From Phallus indusiatus (lineage: Eukaryota > Basidiomycota > Agaricomycetes > Phallales > Phallaceae), in assembly GCA_027605045.1 (NCBI GenBank), contig JAQFWX010000031.1:372001-436000 (forward strand): a stretch of 64,000 nt of DNA. Reading direction: 5' to 3'. The notes under the pieces were generated by a model. It did no database searches, was not told where the DNA came from, and saw nothing but the letters and a program-made list of their open reading frames with translations. This document shows positions 30,523-42,345 of the stretch, piece by piece (the first letter of the stretch is position 1; each line of letters begins with the position of its first letter). Position numbers and translations under genes: made by a program.

Positions 30523-31720
30523 TCATGGCGTTTGATTATTCAAGAAAAACAAGGACGGAAGTTGTTTCCAAAAATCGTCCCTACTAGCCTCAAGAGTAGA
30601 AAGAAACCGTCCTCGACAAGGTTCGCAAGTCTGAGAAGGCCACGCGAAACAGGTTCCGCCGTCTTTCATTAGAAAAAGCGGATCACGATTGCGCAACATT
30701 TCCACTTCCAGCTGATCTCCGAACTTGTACAAACCTCGAACGCATTCGCTGGGATCGGAAGATATACAGTAAACGTAATGTCCTTGGGTGGCTCGTTCAG
30801 TAGCCGTTTCGATGTATCCTTTGAATACGTCGAATACGGCGTCTCGCCCAACGGTGAGACATCGGAAATCTTCAACGCCTAAAAGCGAGAAGTCCGCGGT
30901 TCGTTCGCCTTCTAACACGCGACTTGCGTATTTTTCGCGCATCGTGGATTCATATAATCGACGATCCGCTGTCCCGCGTATACGAGAGAGATGGTAAAAA
31001 GCGGCGGGCAGTATACTCTGGACGCCACATTTTCGGGCAAGACGGATAGCCGAGCACGGTTCCGGGGTTAGATTGTCCATTGAAGACGTCCCCTCGCGGT
31101 TCTCTTTTATAACACCTAGTTCCCCTTCGTTTAAATCCCATTCATTAAGCGTTGATGGCCAATCTCTCTCTAGAAGGTTGATAATACTTTCTCTGAGGTG
31201 ATCGACTTGATATTTGTTTGCAAGTAGCAAAATTCCTTCCCCGATGTGGAGTGTATTCGGATCGTGTTTTCGCCATGGTATACATCTGTAAGCGATGCAA
31301 TTGCAGACCGGATCAAAAGAGAGTTATGATTTAAGTTCAAATAAATCACCTTGAATCATACAGAGCACCTAGAAACTTTTCAAGGTGCTCGGATTCATCC
31401 TGCAATCTGACCAAAGGAACAGAATCAAACATATCTTCTTCGGGGTGTAAAGCCATTGGTAGCGCGAGCATTCCTTCGAAAATGGGAGATGCGCGAAGAA
31501 GAAAGACACGATCGACTTTAAACGCGGTAACGACATCTGTTTTTGGATTGGGAAGCGAGAATAGTACAATATCTCCGTTTGGAAAGTATAAAGTAGCATG
31601 TTTGACTATTACTGAATCTTCTTCCAAGCGTCGCTTCTTTTGAGATTTAAAGGTGCTTTCTGCGTCTAGTTTGGGTGCTGTTGAGCCGCTTGCAGGCGCT
31701 CCCTGTGATCCTTCAGACAT
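30523..31720 (-). CDS. BTB/POZ domain protein
   Basis: Exons complement(30523..31285, 31350..31720), 377 aa. A Ser/Lys-rich head (MSEGSQGAPASGS...QKKRRLEED) is followed by a fungal BTB/POZ domain at about residues 35-165: TLYFPNGDIVLFS, FKVDRVFLLRASPIFEGML, LVRLQDESEHLEKFLGALYD, then LLLANKYQVDHLRESIINLL. BTB domains dimerise and often bind Cul3, but many basidiomycete copies are of unknown role. The C-terminal half (LARKCGVQSILPAAFYHLSRI and a later CxxC-containing part) matches the usual layout of this large agaricomycete family. No lesion seen. Confidence 0.88.
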
Positions 31721-33740
31721 AAGAGGTGTTGGATTTGATGAATAGATTTTGAACAAAAAAATGAGATTCGTTGGAGTATGTACACGTGTAGTAAGATAAA
31801 GTTATGATGTCGATGAGAGAGAGACTGGCAGGCTTCGGAAGTTTCCTCTGACAAACAGTGGTTGACTGGGCGCCAATATGGCGCTTAAAGACCACAACTC
31901 ATCTTCGACCACCTTTTGATATCCAGCCAATACTGATACATAAGATTTTGAGTGTTAGCAACCCAAATCAATGGTACCGGAATTGATCAAAGCACGACGA
32001 TGAAAGTTTAGCTCATAAGTGTATAGATGCTTATCCTTAAATTCTGATCCAAACTACTTCAACTTCCAGAACTCCTTCAATATGGGCTGACCAACAGGAT
32101 GATCGTACTTCAAACATCCCTAAAGTCGCAAACCGCTTATGATTTACCTCTTCCGAGAGCGATTAGTAACAAGACAAATCTACTGCAACCCTTGTACTAA
32201 ACCACATTCAGCTGGACTCAACTTTGGTATTTCAAGTGCGTCGTGCAAATATTGATATGGATAGTATACAACACTTATATTTATAGTAGTCCCCTATTCT
32301 CGGGATTGAAACGGCTTATGATGTAAAGACTCGAATAGATGCGATCCTGGCCGTGTTTTTCCCTAACCCTCAGCTGAAGCCCGGAGTTGATCTCAAAACT
32401 AGATCCGCGGCAGCTGAATACTACATAGCGGAAAACAATGCAAATGAAAAGGCGACAAGATGGTGACGATTTCGCACATTGCGGATAACCGACCCAAAAA
32501 GTGTACTTGATCCACTAATAAGGCGCACTCTATGGGAACATGCGTTACGGGTACCAAGCTATCTTAAGTTTTGAAGAGCACTGGAAGTCTAGAAATAGAG
32601 CTTGGCTGAATAGGCAGCGCTCAAATCAAGTCATTCAACGCCCAATGTTGACATAAAGGAGTCTAAAGTATAAAATAGCCTTCTGGCCTTTTGGAGTAAG
32701 TTCAATATATGTACATACTCCTAAAGTTGCCCCAGAGAAAAAAATGAGCCAACGTTGATCAAGATTTTAGCGAGCAGCGTCAGCGTCATTCCTTACTAGG
32801 GTCGGAATAAGCTCCGTTTTAAACTGCGAACGCCCAATTCGGAACTACCCTGACTCCTCTTATATCTATGTACATTATTCAGGTGCCGATAAGGTTTAAA
32901 AAACGGTAGAAACCATATTGAACACATCAAACACATATCAGTTCTAATGAAGAAGATTCAATATATCCGGAAATAGCTTCTCAACTGAGTTCAACTCTCG
33001 GCGTGTCATTTCCAATTGGACATATACGTGAGTTTTTTCTCTCAGTACAGCTGTTTTGTCAAATCTTTATTGGCTGTATAGCATTCAAACAAGAATGGGT
33101 TAGGCTGAATGATTGGTTGATTGGTCTCCGCTGATATCAAGTCCTATGCACTTGGGTTATGCAAATTATACTTGATGATTCGTGCAGGTAGGTGCTATAA
33201 ATCCTATCATTGTATTTCAAATTTGCCCTTTGACTCCTATTTTGTCCCCTGTACGTCATATTAGACAAATGACTGGTTGAAGGTGTTGGTTGCCCGTCTG
33301 TTTGCTTGGCATCGAATGACATGTGCACAGTAAGGAACATTAAACTAACACTGCCCGCCTATCGGATGCAAGCTTCTAGTATTAAGCCTTAATTGTTCGA
33401 AAAATCCAGATTCAGGACAATACTTGGTTCAAGTATATTAGTACTACGCCTAATGTCAGTATTCTAGTACCGAGATGACACTATTAGATGGGGTCGGAGA
33501 AAAGAAGATGCCTACAATAACGGCCCCACAATCTCTGATATTGCCACAAGTCCCGCTGCATGCGTCGCAGTTGAATTTTCGGGCTAACACCGCCGCCTTT
33601 TCATGAGAAGATATATAAAAGTATTACTTCTAAAACGCCCCTAGTACTGACCAGTTCTCACATCCTAATAATACCAGCCTTTTTGAATCTGATACCACAA
33701 TACCCCCTCCTCCTCTTTCTCATTCTCCTTCTCTCAAACT
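31721..33740. other. AT-rich intergenic region, no gene recognised
   Basis: Two kilobases without a convincing reading frame, repeat end or RNA gene. It contains the promoters of the BTB gene (minus) and the FAD oxidase (plus). It may be decayed transposon DNA, but I find no TIR or LTR. Confidence 0.5.
33612..33619 (+). promoter_or_regulatory. TATA box of the FAD oxidase gene
   Basis: TATATAAA 122 bp before the ATG; a CT-rich leader (CCCCTCCTCCTCTTTCTC) lies between, as is common in fungal promoters. Confidence 0.6.
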
Positions 33741-35671
33741 ATGGGATCCTTTTTCTCTAAGAGATCAAAGCAGCCCGACTCACCTCAGCAGTCATCTCCA
33801 CAAACCGATTTCCTAAAGGCTCTTAAAAAATCGGGTATCAAAGGGAAAATACGCGAACAAGGCAGCGTTGAATATTCTTTCGATACTGTACCGTGGAACC
33901 TGCGTTGTTATCCGAAACCTCTTGCTGTGGTATATCCGCTGAACTCGGAGGAAGTCTCGAAGGTGGTCAAGATAGCCGCGAAATATGACGTTCCAGTTCA
34001 AGCGCGCAGTGGGGGGCACAGTTATGGGTCTTACTCCCTTGGTGGTAGAGATGGAGCTTTGGTCGTTGATCTGGCTGAAATGAGCGGTGTTGTTGTTGAT
34101 CAGAAGACTTGGAGAGCGACGATTGGAGGTGGGACCAGGCTTAAAGAAGTCACGAGTGGTCTCCTTGAGCAAGGAAAGCGGACTATTGCTCATGGAACGT
34201 GTCCTCAAGTTGGGATCGGAGGACACGCTACTGTTGGTGGTCAGGGACCTCTCAGTCGACTGTACGGGCTCACTCTAGATCATGTCGTGGAAGCCGAGGT
34301 GGTACTGGCAGACGGAAGTATAGTGACAGCCAATGAGAAAACAAATGCGGATCTTTTCTTTGTAGGTGTTGCGAATCTCTTTATCTAATAAAGTTAAAAG
34401 CTCAACATGTCCTATTTCTGGGTTGCTTTATCCCATATCAGGCAATACGGGGTGCTGGCGCTTCAATCGGCATCGTCACAAAGTTTACCGTAGAAACACA
34501 TCCAGCACCTGATACTGTAACGCACTACACCTTCCAAATTAAATACGGTTCTCCCGATGAACTTGCGGAGGTCTTTTTAAAATGGCAGGAATTCATCTCA
34601 TCGCCCGTCGTAACGAAGGATCCACTTTACAACTGTGTCATCAGCATCACCAATGGTCTAATTCTCATTCAAGGATCGCGAATTGGGAAACTTGAAGAGT
34701 TACAAGCATCGGAAATATACGTCTCGTTGAAAGACAAGTTTACTGTTGATATTAAAACTCACGAGTTGGATTGGGCTGGGAGCATTTTGAACTGGGCGAC
34801 GACCGGTTTGGAGAACCTCGCGGGTGGTTTGGTAAGTCCAATATAAATATATATATGACGAAAAATGTAAGCTAATGGGAATTTCTTTTGATTAGACGCT
34901 TCCGATGTATATGAAAAGTTTGAGTGTTAGACAGGACAAACTACTCACGCCAGAGGCAGTTAAAGCGTGGTTTGAGTATATGCATAAGCATTCGCCGAGT
35001 GATTGTGTACGTATTGTTTCGTTTATTCAAAGAGAACAATCTCTGATATATATTTTGATAGCTATGGGTTGTCTTAGGTATGTTTTTCTCGGTTATTTGA
35101 CAACACAGTAATTTAACCAATCAATCTGTCATCATCACCCCAGCTGACCTTGAAGGCGGACATATTTCGGAAATACCCAACGATGCCACAGCCTATTCAT
35201 TACGAGACTGCTTGGTAAATATAAATACATTTTTTGTTTCTATTATCAACTCAACTGACGTTTGGCGTCTCGTAGTATAGTATGTGTGCCTACTCAATTG
35301 GAGGATTACCCTATCCCGACGATGGGATAGCTTTCCTGGACGGTATGATCAAATCGATTACAACCCACATGCCAGATGGAAACTTTGGTGTATACCCCGG
35401 ATATGTCGAGTAAATATTTCTACCTCTCTTTTTCTCTCATACTAAGTTTTATATGACTGACCTTCCACGCTTTTTTTTTAGCCCGTTCCTTCCCAAATCC
35501 CAATACCCACAATTATTCTGGGGCGGAAATTATCCACGATTGTTACAAATCAAGAAGAAATACGATCCGAATAATTTGTTCCGGAATCCTCAGTCTGTTG
35601 GAGCTGATCAACCATCGCCTCCAAAACCTGCGTTTAGGATTGAGAATCATAAACCTGTTATGAATATTTAA
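33741..35671 (+). CDS. FAD-linked oxidase, BBE/GOOX-like, bicovalent flavin
   Basis: These enzymes oxidise sugars, alcohols or secondary metabolites with O2 using FAD bound through a His and a Cys. Exons: 33741-34361, 34442-34831, 34896-35006, 35062-35077 (16-nt microexon), 35144-35214, 35276-35409, 35482-35671; 510 aa, usual length. FAD-binding domain: [14 protein letters not shown] (His93) and [11 protein letters not shown] (Cys154), 61 residues apart as in glucooligosaccharide oxidase. Then [14 protein letters not shown]. The BBE C-terminal motif is [17 protein letters not shown]. Unlike most relatives it has no signal peptide: the protein begins MGSFFSKRS, an N-myristoylation-like start, so it is probably intracellular or membrane-tethered. 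The substrate is unknown. Confidence 0.92.
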
Positions 35672-36152
35672 ATAATTAATCACCATTCGTTTTTGCATTT
35701 TCGTTTTTGAACAATAATTGCTTATATTTTATCCCTCATTCAAGGATTTATTTTATTTTATGAATGATAAATGTACGACTCATCACGATGTTCACGTAGT
35801 TATTTGTTTTGCCGTATATCAAGTATATTTTGTATTGGTCCGACATGGCGTTATCCTTAGTGTTGCTTAAACTTTAATTCGTAGGTACAAAGCTGTGTCG
35901 AATGCAGACCAGATTAATTTGGATTATAAAACTTTTCGATTAAAAGTGTAGCACCGACTTCTGTCTCTAATTAATCACTCAACAGCTAACAAAATGTGAT
36001 AATTGTGCAAGTTGCACTGTAAAAACCACGCCCACTCTGAGTAGAAGAAGGTCCAATCTACGTGTAAGGAAAAATTAAGGAACGATGTGCACGTAGGGTT
36101 AAAGATTAAGTGAATAATACGCCTTTACGATAGAGAAGCAAAATCGATGCTC
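35672..36152. other. Intergenic region between convergent genes
   Basis: 3' flanks of the FAD oxidase and the RRM gene, AT-rich, nothing further recognised. Confidence 0.6.
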
Positions 36153-38813
36153 CTATTTGCTGTATCTTCCCCCAGAACCAGCAGAAACAGTAATGGCGGA
36201 GGACACAGGCTTGATAACATTGTTCGTACCATTTGAGAAATTTCTGAGTTGTCGAGCAGCAGAAGCACCACCACCCCCTAAACCAGCAGGATTAGTGCTT
36301 TTAGTACCACCAGAATGAGTAAACAGAGGAGCTCCAAGGCCCAAACCGATACCATTGGCGACGACGACAGCTGGTGCAGCGTTGGTATTATCGTAGTTAC
36401 CAGATGTTGGTAGACCTGATGTAAGTGATTTCAAACAACTAAGAGCATCAAAGTTCGCTGGAATACCAGACATCGAAGAAACAGAGGAAGAAGAAGAATA
36501 TGCGTGGGCCAAGGGGTTTAGTTGACTGCCGCCCGTTGGCTGTTTCCTTCCATTGACTGTTGCACCATTGGCGTTGACGGCCGTGGGATCGTGGATCTGG
36601 GACCGCGTAACCGCAGCAGCTATGTTCTGCGATTGCATCGGCGGTACTTCAAAAGCGTTATTATTGAACACCCGATTACCAGTCTCGCTGTAAGAATTCG
36701 TGGCGCGATGGTGCGGCCCCTTCAAGTTGGTTAACGTCGGAGAAGCCATTTCGAAAGCATGATTAGACACAGCATTAACACTGTCCGAGTTGAAGCCATA
36801 AAGAAGAGGCCTGAGACTGTCGAGTTGCGCCTGTAGTTGGTTCAAAGTTGCATTCAGGGGCTGGAGCGAAGGAGGTACGCAAAGCTGATCAAACTGTTTC
36901 GGAAATTCTACCCGTGCATTTTACGACTTCGATAATGTATCCGGTAAGCAAATAAAGTACGCACGAGAATTCTGCTGTTGTATTACTGATTGCAGGCGTT
37001 GATTGTCAGGCGATAAAACAGCCGTAGGCTGTCCGTCAAACCTAGAACAGAACGGAGGCGACATAAATTGAGGTTTAGTTTTGTTTCTATTAAGCGATAT
37101 GAAGGGGTCTTCAGATTCTGTGAATAAATCTTGCATGTTCATGGGCATCCCCGACGCTACTGTGGGACCGCTTGGCATGCCAGATTGAACCCTAGGCGAA
37201 GTCATCTGGGGCGAAAACGCTTGCGTAGTTGACGCCTAAAGAAGATGGAGTAAGTAATAACCATCAAATATCTGTCTTTTACCAATTGTAGTGCATATTC
37301 CGCCTCTGAGAAAACTTGAAGACGTTCGCTGTATCCGCGGAGTGTTCGTCCGTGAAGCTTGGAGTAAGCATCCTGGGCAGCGGCTTGTGATTCCAACCTG
37401 TGATGAATCGGCATTTAGTGTTTTCTCATGAAGCTCGTATAAACATGAGAAAAATATCGGTTGTACTTGACATAGGCAACCAAACGTGGTGGCTGAACAC
37501 GAGTGTCTGCGAAGAATCTGCTACTTTTGACGAGATTTGGCGCTAACAAGGTGCGTAAAGTCGGAACATCGACATTCATGGGAAGTCTACAAGAAACGTT
37601 TACGATGTCAAACTTAGATAGCATCCTGACTGACCCTTCGATATAGATATCCGCGCTAGGAGGGGCAATAGAGCTGTCGGTTGCGGCAGGTGTGGTTGGG
37701 TTCCTTGGGGCCGTTCCTTGATTAAGATGTGTACTGGTTGATTGTTGCTGTGGGGGGGTTGAGTCGGCTGCAGACGGTGATGTTACTGTTGAATCTGCAG
37801 CTCGGTTAATCTTATGGGCTTGCTAGAGAGGGGTCAGCAAGGTATCATTTATGAAAACTATACACGAAATGCCTTAGCGAAAGTTGGATGAAGGTTGTGA
37901 TGTGAGCGTAAAACATCAATGCATTGCTGTGCCGCTTCTATTGTATCAAACCTGTTCAAATGGCGGACTGAGCACACTATATGGGAGGAGAAAAACGAGA
38001 ACGTACAGAACGAAACCATAACCACTGCATTATACCCAGAACCATCAGAGAGAGATATTTGGAGACGGAGGAGAACATACGATGGATGATCAGAAAGTTG
38101 ACGAGTAAATGTTCGACAGCTGAGGACAGTCCCGAATTGGGAAGCGAGAGCATATAATTGCTCAGCTTTGAAATGGGGAGGAAGGCCATTAATGTACACA
38201 TTAGTTGTCCTGGGATAATCATCAGCTCAAATAACGCGAAAAACATTCATCGGACGTACTGTAAAGGATTGGGAGTTTTGGTGGAGCAAGCGGTTTTGAC
38301 AGCTTGTGGTGACGTTTTAGATAAATCTGAAAAGACTATCCGTTTATCATTCCCATCTAAAATTTTATCCCTTTCATACACACCTGTCTGAGGTTTACTG
38401 AGAGAAAAGGTTTGCTGGCTGTTGGATAGATCCACCGTGGCTTCGTCATTGAACTGCGGGTCCTGGTGTCCCGCAGCAACAGTTGCATCAGCATTGGTCC
38501 AGGACTCGTCAGACAGCGTCAATGCAGTACGGAGTTTGTCCGAAGGTGATTCAGGCTGACCAATATAAGTTACAGAAGATGGTGGTGTTGTGGAAGTCGA
38601 GATTTGAGCTACAGAAGTAGAATGAGCCGGAGTAGTAGGCTGAATGGCAGACGACACAGAAGACAGTGGTGAAGATGAAAATAGGTTCGACGAAGCATCG
38701 TCGCAGGCGTGTTCTTTTCGAGATGATGGAGCCATTGGAGGTGTAGTTGGAGAAGCAACTAAATTTACAGTTTCGGAATGAGCAGAGGCAGCTGGTGATG
38801 GAGATGATGACAT
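36153..38813 (-). CDS. RNA-binding protein with two RRM domains
   Basis: Exons: complement(36153..36907, 36965..37235, 37283..37397, 37467..37586, 37635..37822, 37873..37951, 38007..38024, 38081..38209, 38260..38813), 742 aa. A 184-residue Ser/Thr/Pro-rich head is followed by RRM1 (NVYINGLPPHFKAEQLYALA as RNP2 region, GYGFVLF as RNP1), a Ser/Thr/Gln linker, RRM2 (DIYIEGLPMNVDVPTLR ... PRLVAYVK) and a long disordered tail rich in Asn, Ser and Gly. The layout is that of fungal RBMS/Msa1-like mRNA regulators, acting in the cytoplasm or nucleus; the target is unknown. Exon 7 is only 18 nt. The intron 37823-37872 needs a GC donor (AAG/GCATTT), because no GT donor there keeps the frame. Confidence 0.85.
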
Positions 38814-39975
38814 TGCAAATCTTGAGAATTCTGTTTAAGATAATCAGTACAAGTAAAACGATGACTGTCTTTAAAGTGATGTTGATATAGTGTTGGGTTT
38901 GATGTTGGGCGGACGAAGGCGAATGGAGAGTCAGCGACTGTCTGAGAAGGGAGGGGAAAAAAGAAGGGAAAGATGCAACGACCTAAATGCAAATGGAATG
39001 CTCTTTTTATATGAGAAAAACAGAGCATTGCGGACATTGCGCGGGACCACAGGAATTAAAGGTATTACTCATCCTTTTTCGACGCGACCAAAGTAAAGAG
39101 CTGTTTGACGCGTGACGTGAATCGTGACATGCATTGACACGTGACGTTGACGCGCCAGTTGGAAACAATCTAACACCGACAATTCACCGGATTGTTCTTC
39201 TGAAATCGCCGGTGACTAGAGCCTTATATTCCCCGATGCGTTCGTGATAGTCTCCGACGAAATGCTTATAAGGAAGTAAGATTTCATTAGTGCTAAACCA
39301 ACTTGGCATTTTACGTATCCATGACTAAGTTCCGTTTCCTAGTAATAGGTGTACAATGAGATATTATCTAGATAATGAGTGTTCAAGGATGTTTAACCCC
39401 ATTCTGGCATATTCATTGAGGTTGCGAGCCGTACGTATTCAGCACAAAAAAGGCTACTGAGTTGATTAATCTAAAACAGCCTATTTCTAAATAGGTGTCT
39501 CAGGAGATTCCACAGATGAATGACAGAACCAAAGTTCTTGTCCAGACTTTTATTTTTTTTTTTTTGATTTCGAGATCAGTTTTAGATCAGTACCTAAAGG
39601 TTTGTTGTATAGTCAAAAGTGTGAAAATTCTTCATATATCTTGTCTGTTACTACAACACCTTGAGTTTCACGGGTCACCAGCTACGCGTTACGGCGAGAC
39701 CCTGGCAGGTGGTACGCGCATAAATAAAATGTAGTTGCTTGTTCCAAGTAGCGCACATGTACAGTCAACGGACGTACATGGTAATACATACGCATAAACA
39801 GCTAAATTACTTATATGCTTAGGCTACTAGTATAGCAATCCGACGGTAGACAAAGGAAGCCTTGGTAATCGTCACAACATTCCATGTGCACAATGTAAAA
39901 CGAGGGATATAATGTGTAAATGAGATGAAATCCTAAGTAGATTAACTATTTTCGTTGGAGAGCACCACTATGAGT
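38814..39975. other. Upstream region of the RRM gene, no gene recognised
   Basis: Contains the RRM-gene promoter. The rest is AT-rich with no frame or repeat I can support. Confidence 0.5.
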
Positions 39976-40392
39976 TCATATATGACGTGCATAAGGTTGT
40001 TGGGAAAATTTCCCTCTGCAGTAAACCCAGTGTACTCTTGATTTTTGCAAAGCGAATAGCTTCAAGTTGGTCTTTCCTTGAATTAATTGACACAATACCT
40101 TAAGGATATCCTCAATTCCGCTCTTACGGGATACAATATCACATACGTGCTCAATTCGACGCTCAGATCTGTTCCTCAATTTAAGTGACTGATCGGATTG
40201 GGAAACATTTATATTTGGAGACGCTGAAGAGATCTCATGGTGGAAGCCTGAAAAGTATATACCTTTTAGATCCTCGGTGTTAGCATGACCATCCGATACG
40301 TTCATTGACCGACTTGGCGTCGGAATTGCCGGCCCTCGGAGGGTTAGTGGGTCATTTAATCTGGCGTTGCTAATTAGTCGAAGATTCTCCAT
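39976..40392 (-). CDS. Uncertain open frame, 138 codons
   Basis: An open frame from ATG 40392 (MENLRLISNARLNDPLTLR...) to 39976, hydrophilic, without a motif I recognise. Upstream on the same strand (40649-41076) lie two more short frames, one with a hydrophobic stretch (LDFLIYTAQSLALCIL). I could not join them by splice sites into one gene. It could be the last exon of a decayed membrane-protein gene or chance. Confidence 0.2.
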   Translation of the reverse strand: MENLRLISNARLNDPLTLRGPAIPTPSRSMNVSDGHANTEDLKGIYFSGFHHEISSASPNINVSQSDQSLKLRNRSERRIEHVCDIVSRKSGIEDILKVLCQLIQGKTNLKLFALQKSRVHWVYCRGKFSQQPYARHI

Positions 40393-42345
40393 CCAAACCT
40401 TGATAATTTTGAACGAAGTCTAATTTCGCAGGTACAGCTGTATATAGTTGTATTTATGTGCTGATTCGACAGTCATGCCAGGGTACACCATATCTGTTAG
40501 AGAGCGGCGAAGGAAGGGAGGCTCAATCATAAAAGGTTGAAAAGAGGCGTCTATGATCCGACTGGTAATATATGAGCCGTGATGCTTTTAAACTCGGAGC
40601 ATGCTGTTTTGGGCGGCGTGGCACATCCGACCTGTTATGACAGTGTACTTACACACTCCGCCGGGAGTTCGTCAAAATACACAGTGCAAGGGATTGCGCC
40701 GTATAGATAAGAAAGTCCAAACGGTTACAATCGGTCCCAAAATAGAGAATATCAAAGGGCATATGGTGTACCTCTCGGTCGCCGTCTTGCATGGGTAATC
40801 CTAAAGACAGGCTTCTTTCGGTTGAAACAACACTAGGGACTAGTGCCATTCGCAATAGAGCTTTAGAAGTTTGTAGTGCACTTCTTTTGATACAAAGTGG
40901 CGCGTTATAAACGAATACATACATAGTCGAGCTGGAATTGTCAGGAAAAAAATAAGCCACAAGCCACGACGGGAAATTGTGCCCGTGAAACCACTTGCGC
41001 GTCCTGTCCTGGAACGGTGGATTTTAGCAAGTGATGCCGATCTGGTCGCTCTAAACCCTTTTGGATGGGAAATCATTAAGCGAGATTCGTGATGTTCGTC
41101 AAATATATTGAGCTACCGAAGGGTTTTTCTCAGGGTTTTTGAAATTTTTTTGCTTCATATGTAAAAGAAGAGCAGCCGTGCTCCAAATGTCGACTGGCTG
41201 CCTACCCAGTGAGACTATGGGAATTTTGACAATGAGCTGCTAGCGATGCATAGCCGTGATCCTGTCCCAGAGGAAATAAAAAAGAAGGTTGCTTCATTGT
41301 CTCTGAGGCTGAGGACAATGCCTGCTGCTGTTGCTGTGACTACCGAGTCAAACAAAAAAAAATTAAAGACGCCTTGGCGCCATTATAATCTAACTGTTAT
41401 CTTCGCCCTCTCATTCTCGCAGAAGGGAGGGGGGCGGGTGTCTTGCTACGTTTGAATCAGTCATATTCAGCAGGCAAGAAAGCGAAGTCGAAGTTTCGTA
41501 CCATGAATTCAAAAATTGGTGGCAATAATGTCAATGTCAGGTTTTTTTTGAATGCGCGAGTAACGCTGAGACGAGCGCCTAACTTGGGCACCTTTCACGT
41601 TTATCACCCGACGCAAGGGGCTGTCATAACCGAAGAATCGCTGTCAAATTATTTTTGCACCAAAATATTCACACACCACACGTCAAATAACAAATTATGA
41701 TACGAATATTTTTTTTTCTCGTGATTATTATTATTTCAGCAATCTATCCTTCAAATGGGAATCTCAGCCTATGTTGACGTATCTGGGCCTCTGGACTCAA
41801 CACCCTAACCGACAGACGACAATTGAAAGTCACGGATCCACTTCTTAGCGGAAGCCAGGAAAAAAAAAACTAGAAAAATAAACTTTACGCTCTCTTTTTT
41901 CTTTCTTCTTCTTTTGATCATTGTCTGTTTATATATCACTGCAACGTGGACCTCAACTCTTTTCTTCTTCCTTTCCCTTCTGCATCTCACCTCTGTATCG
42001 TCACGTCCTGCACCCTCGAGGGGTTGATAATGAACAGTCATTCTATTGTACACGATGGTATGTTCGATCTTGTTCACATTAACGTCTAGTTCGTATTCTG
42101 ACAATATATATATATATATTCTTGTCCATCCACGCACCCCCGCACCCTTTTTTTCAAATCGTCGTTTCTTTCGTCAACACTACCTCGTTCTTTTCATTTT
42201 TCAATCGCCAACCCAACCCTACAAACTCAATCCCACACAACACACCTTCTACGCTCATTCAAATCTTCGTTTCAACACAACAGACGCGTCAGACAGTCAC
42301 GCGACATCCTCTCAGGCATCTGACCCATCCACTGAGTTCGAGGAG
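40393..42345. other. Intergenic region upstream of the Ser-rich gene
   Basis: No supported gene. The 3' part (42060-42340) is CT-rich with a short (TA)n run near 42105-42119 and looks like a fungal promoter and leader for the ATG at 42346. Confidence 0.5.

Noticed and set aside
33137..33340. 67-codon minus-strand frame
   Set aside because: Isolated, no motif, no splice or promoter context; expected by chance in 2 kb.
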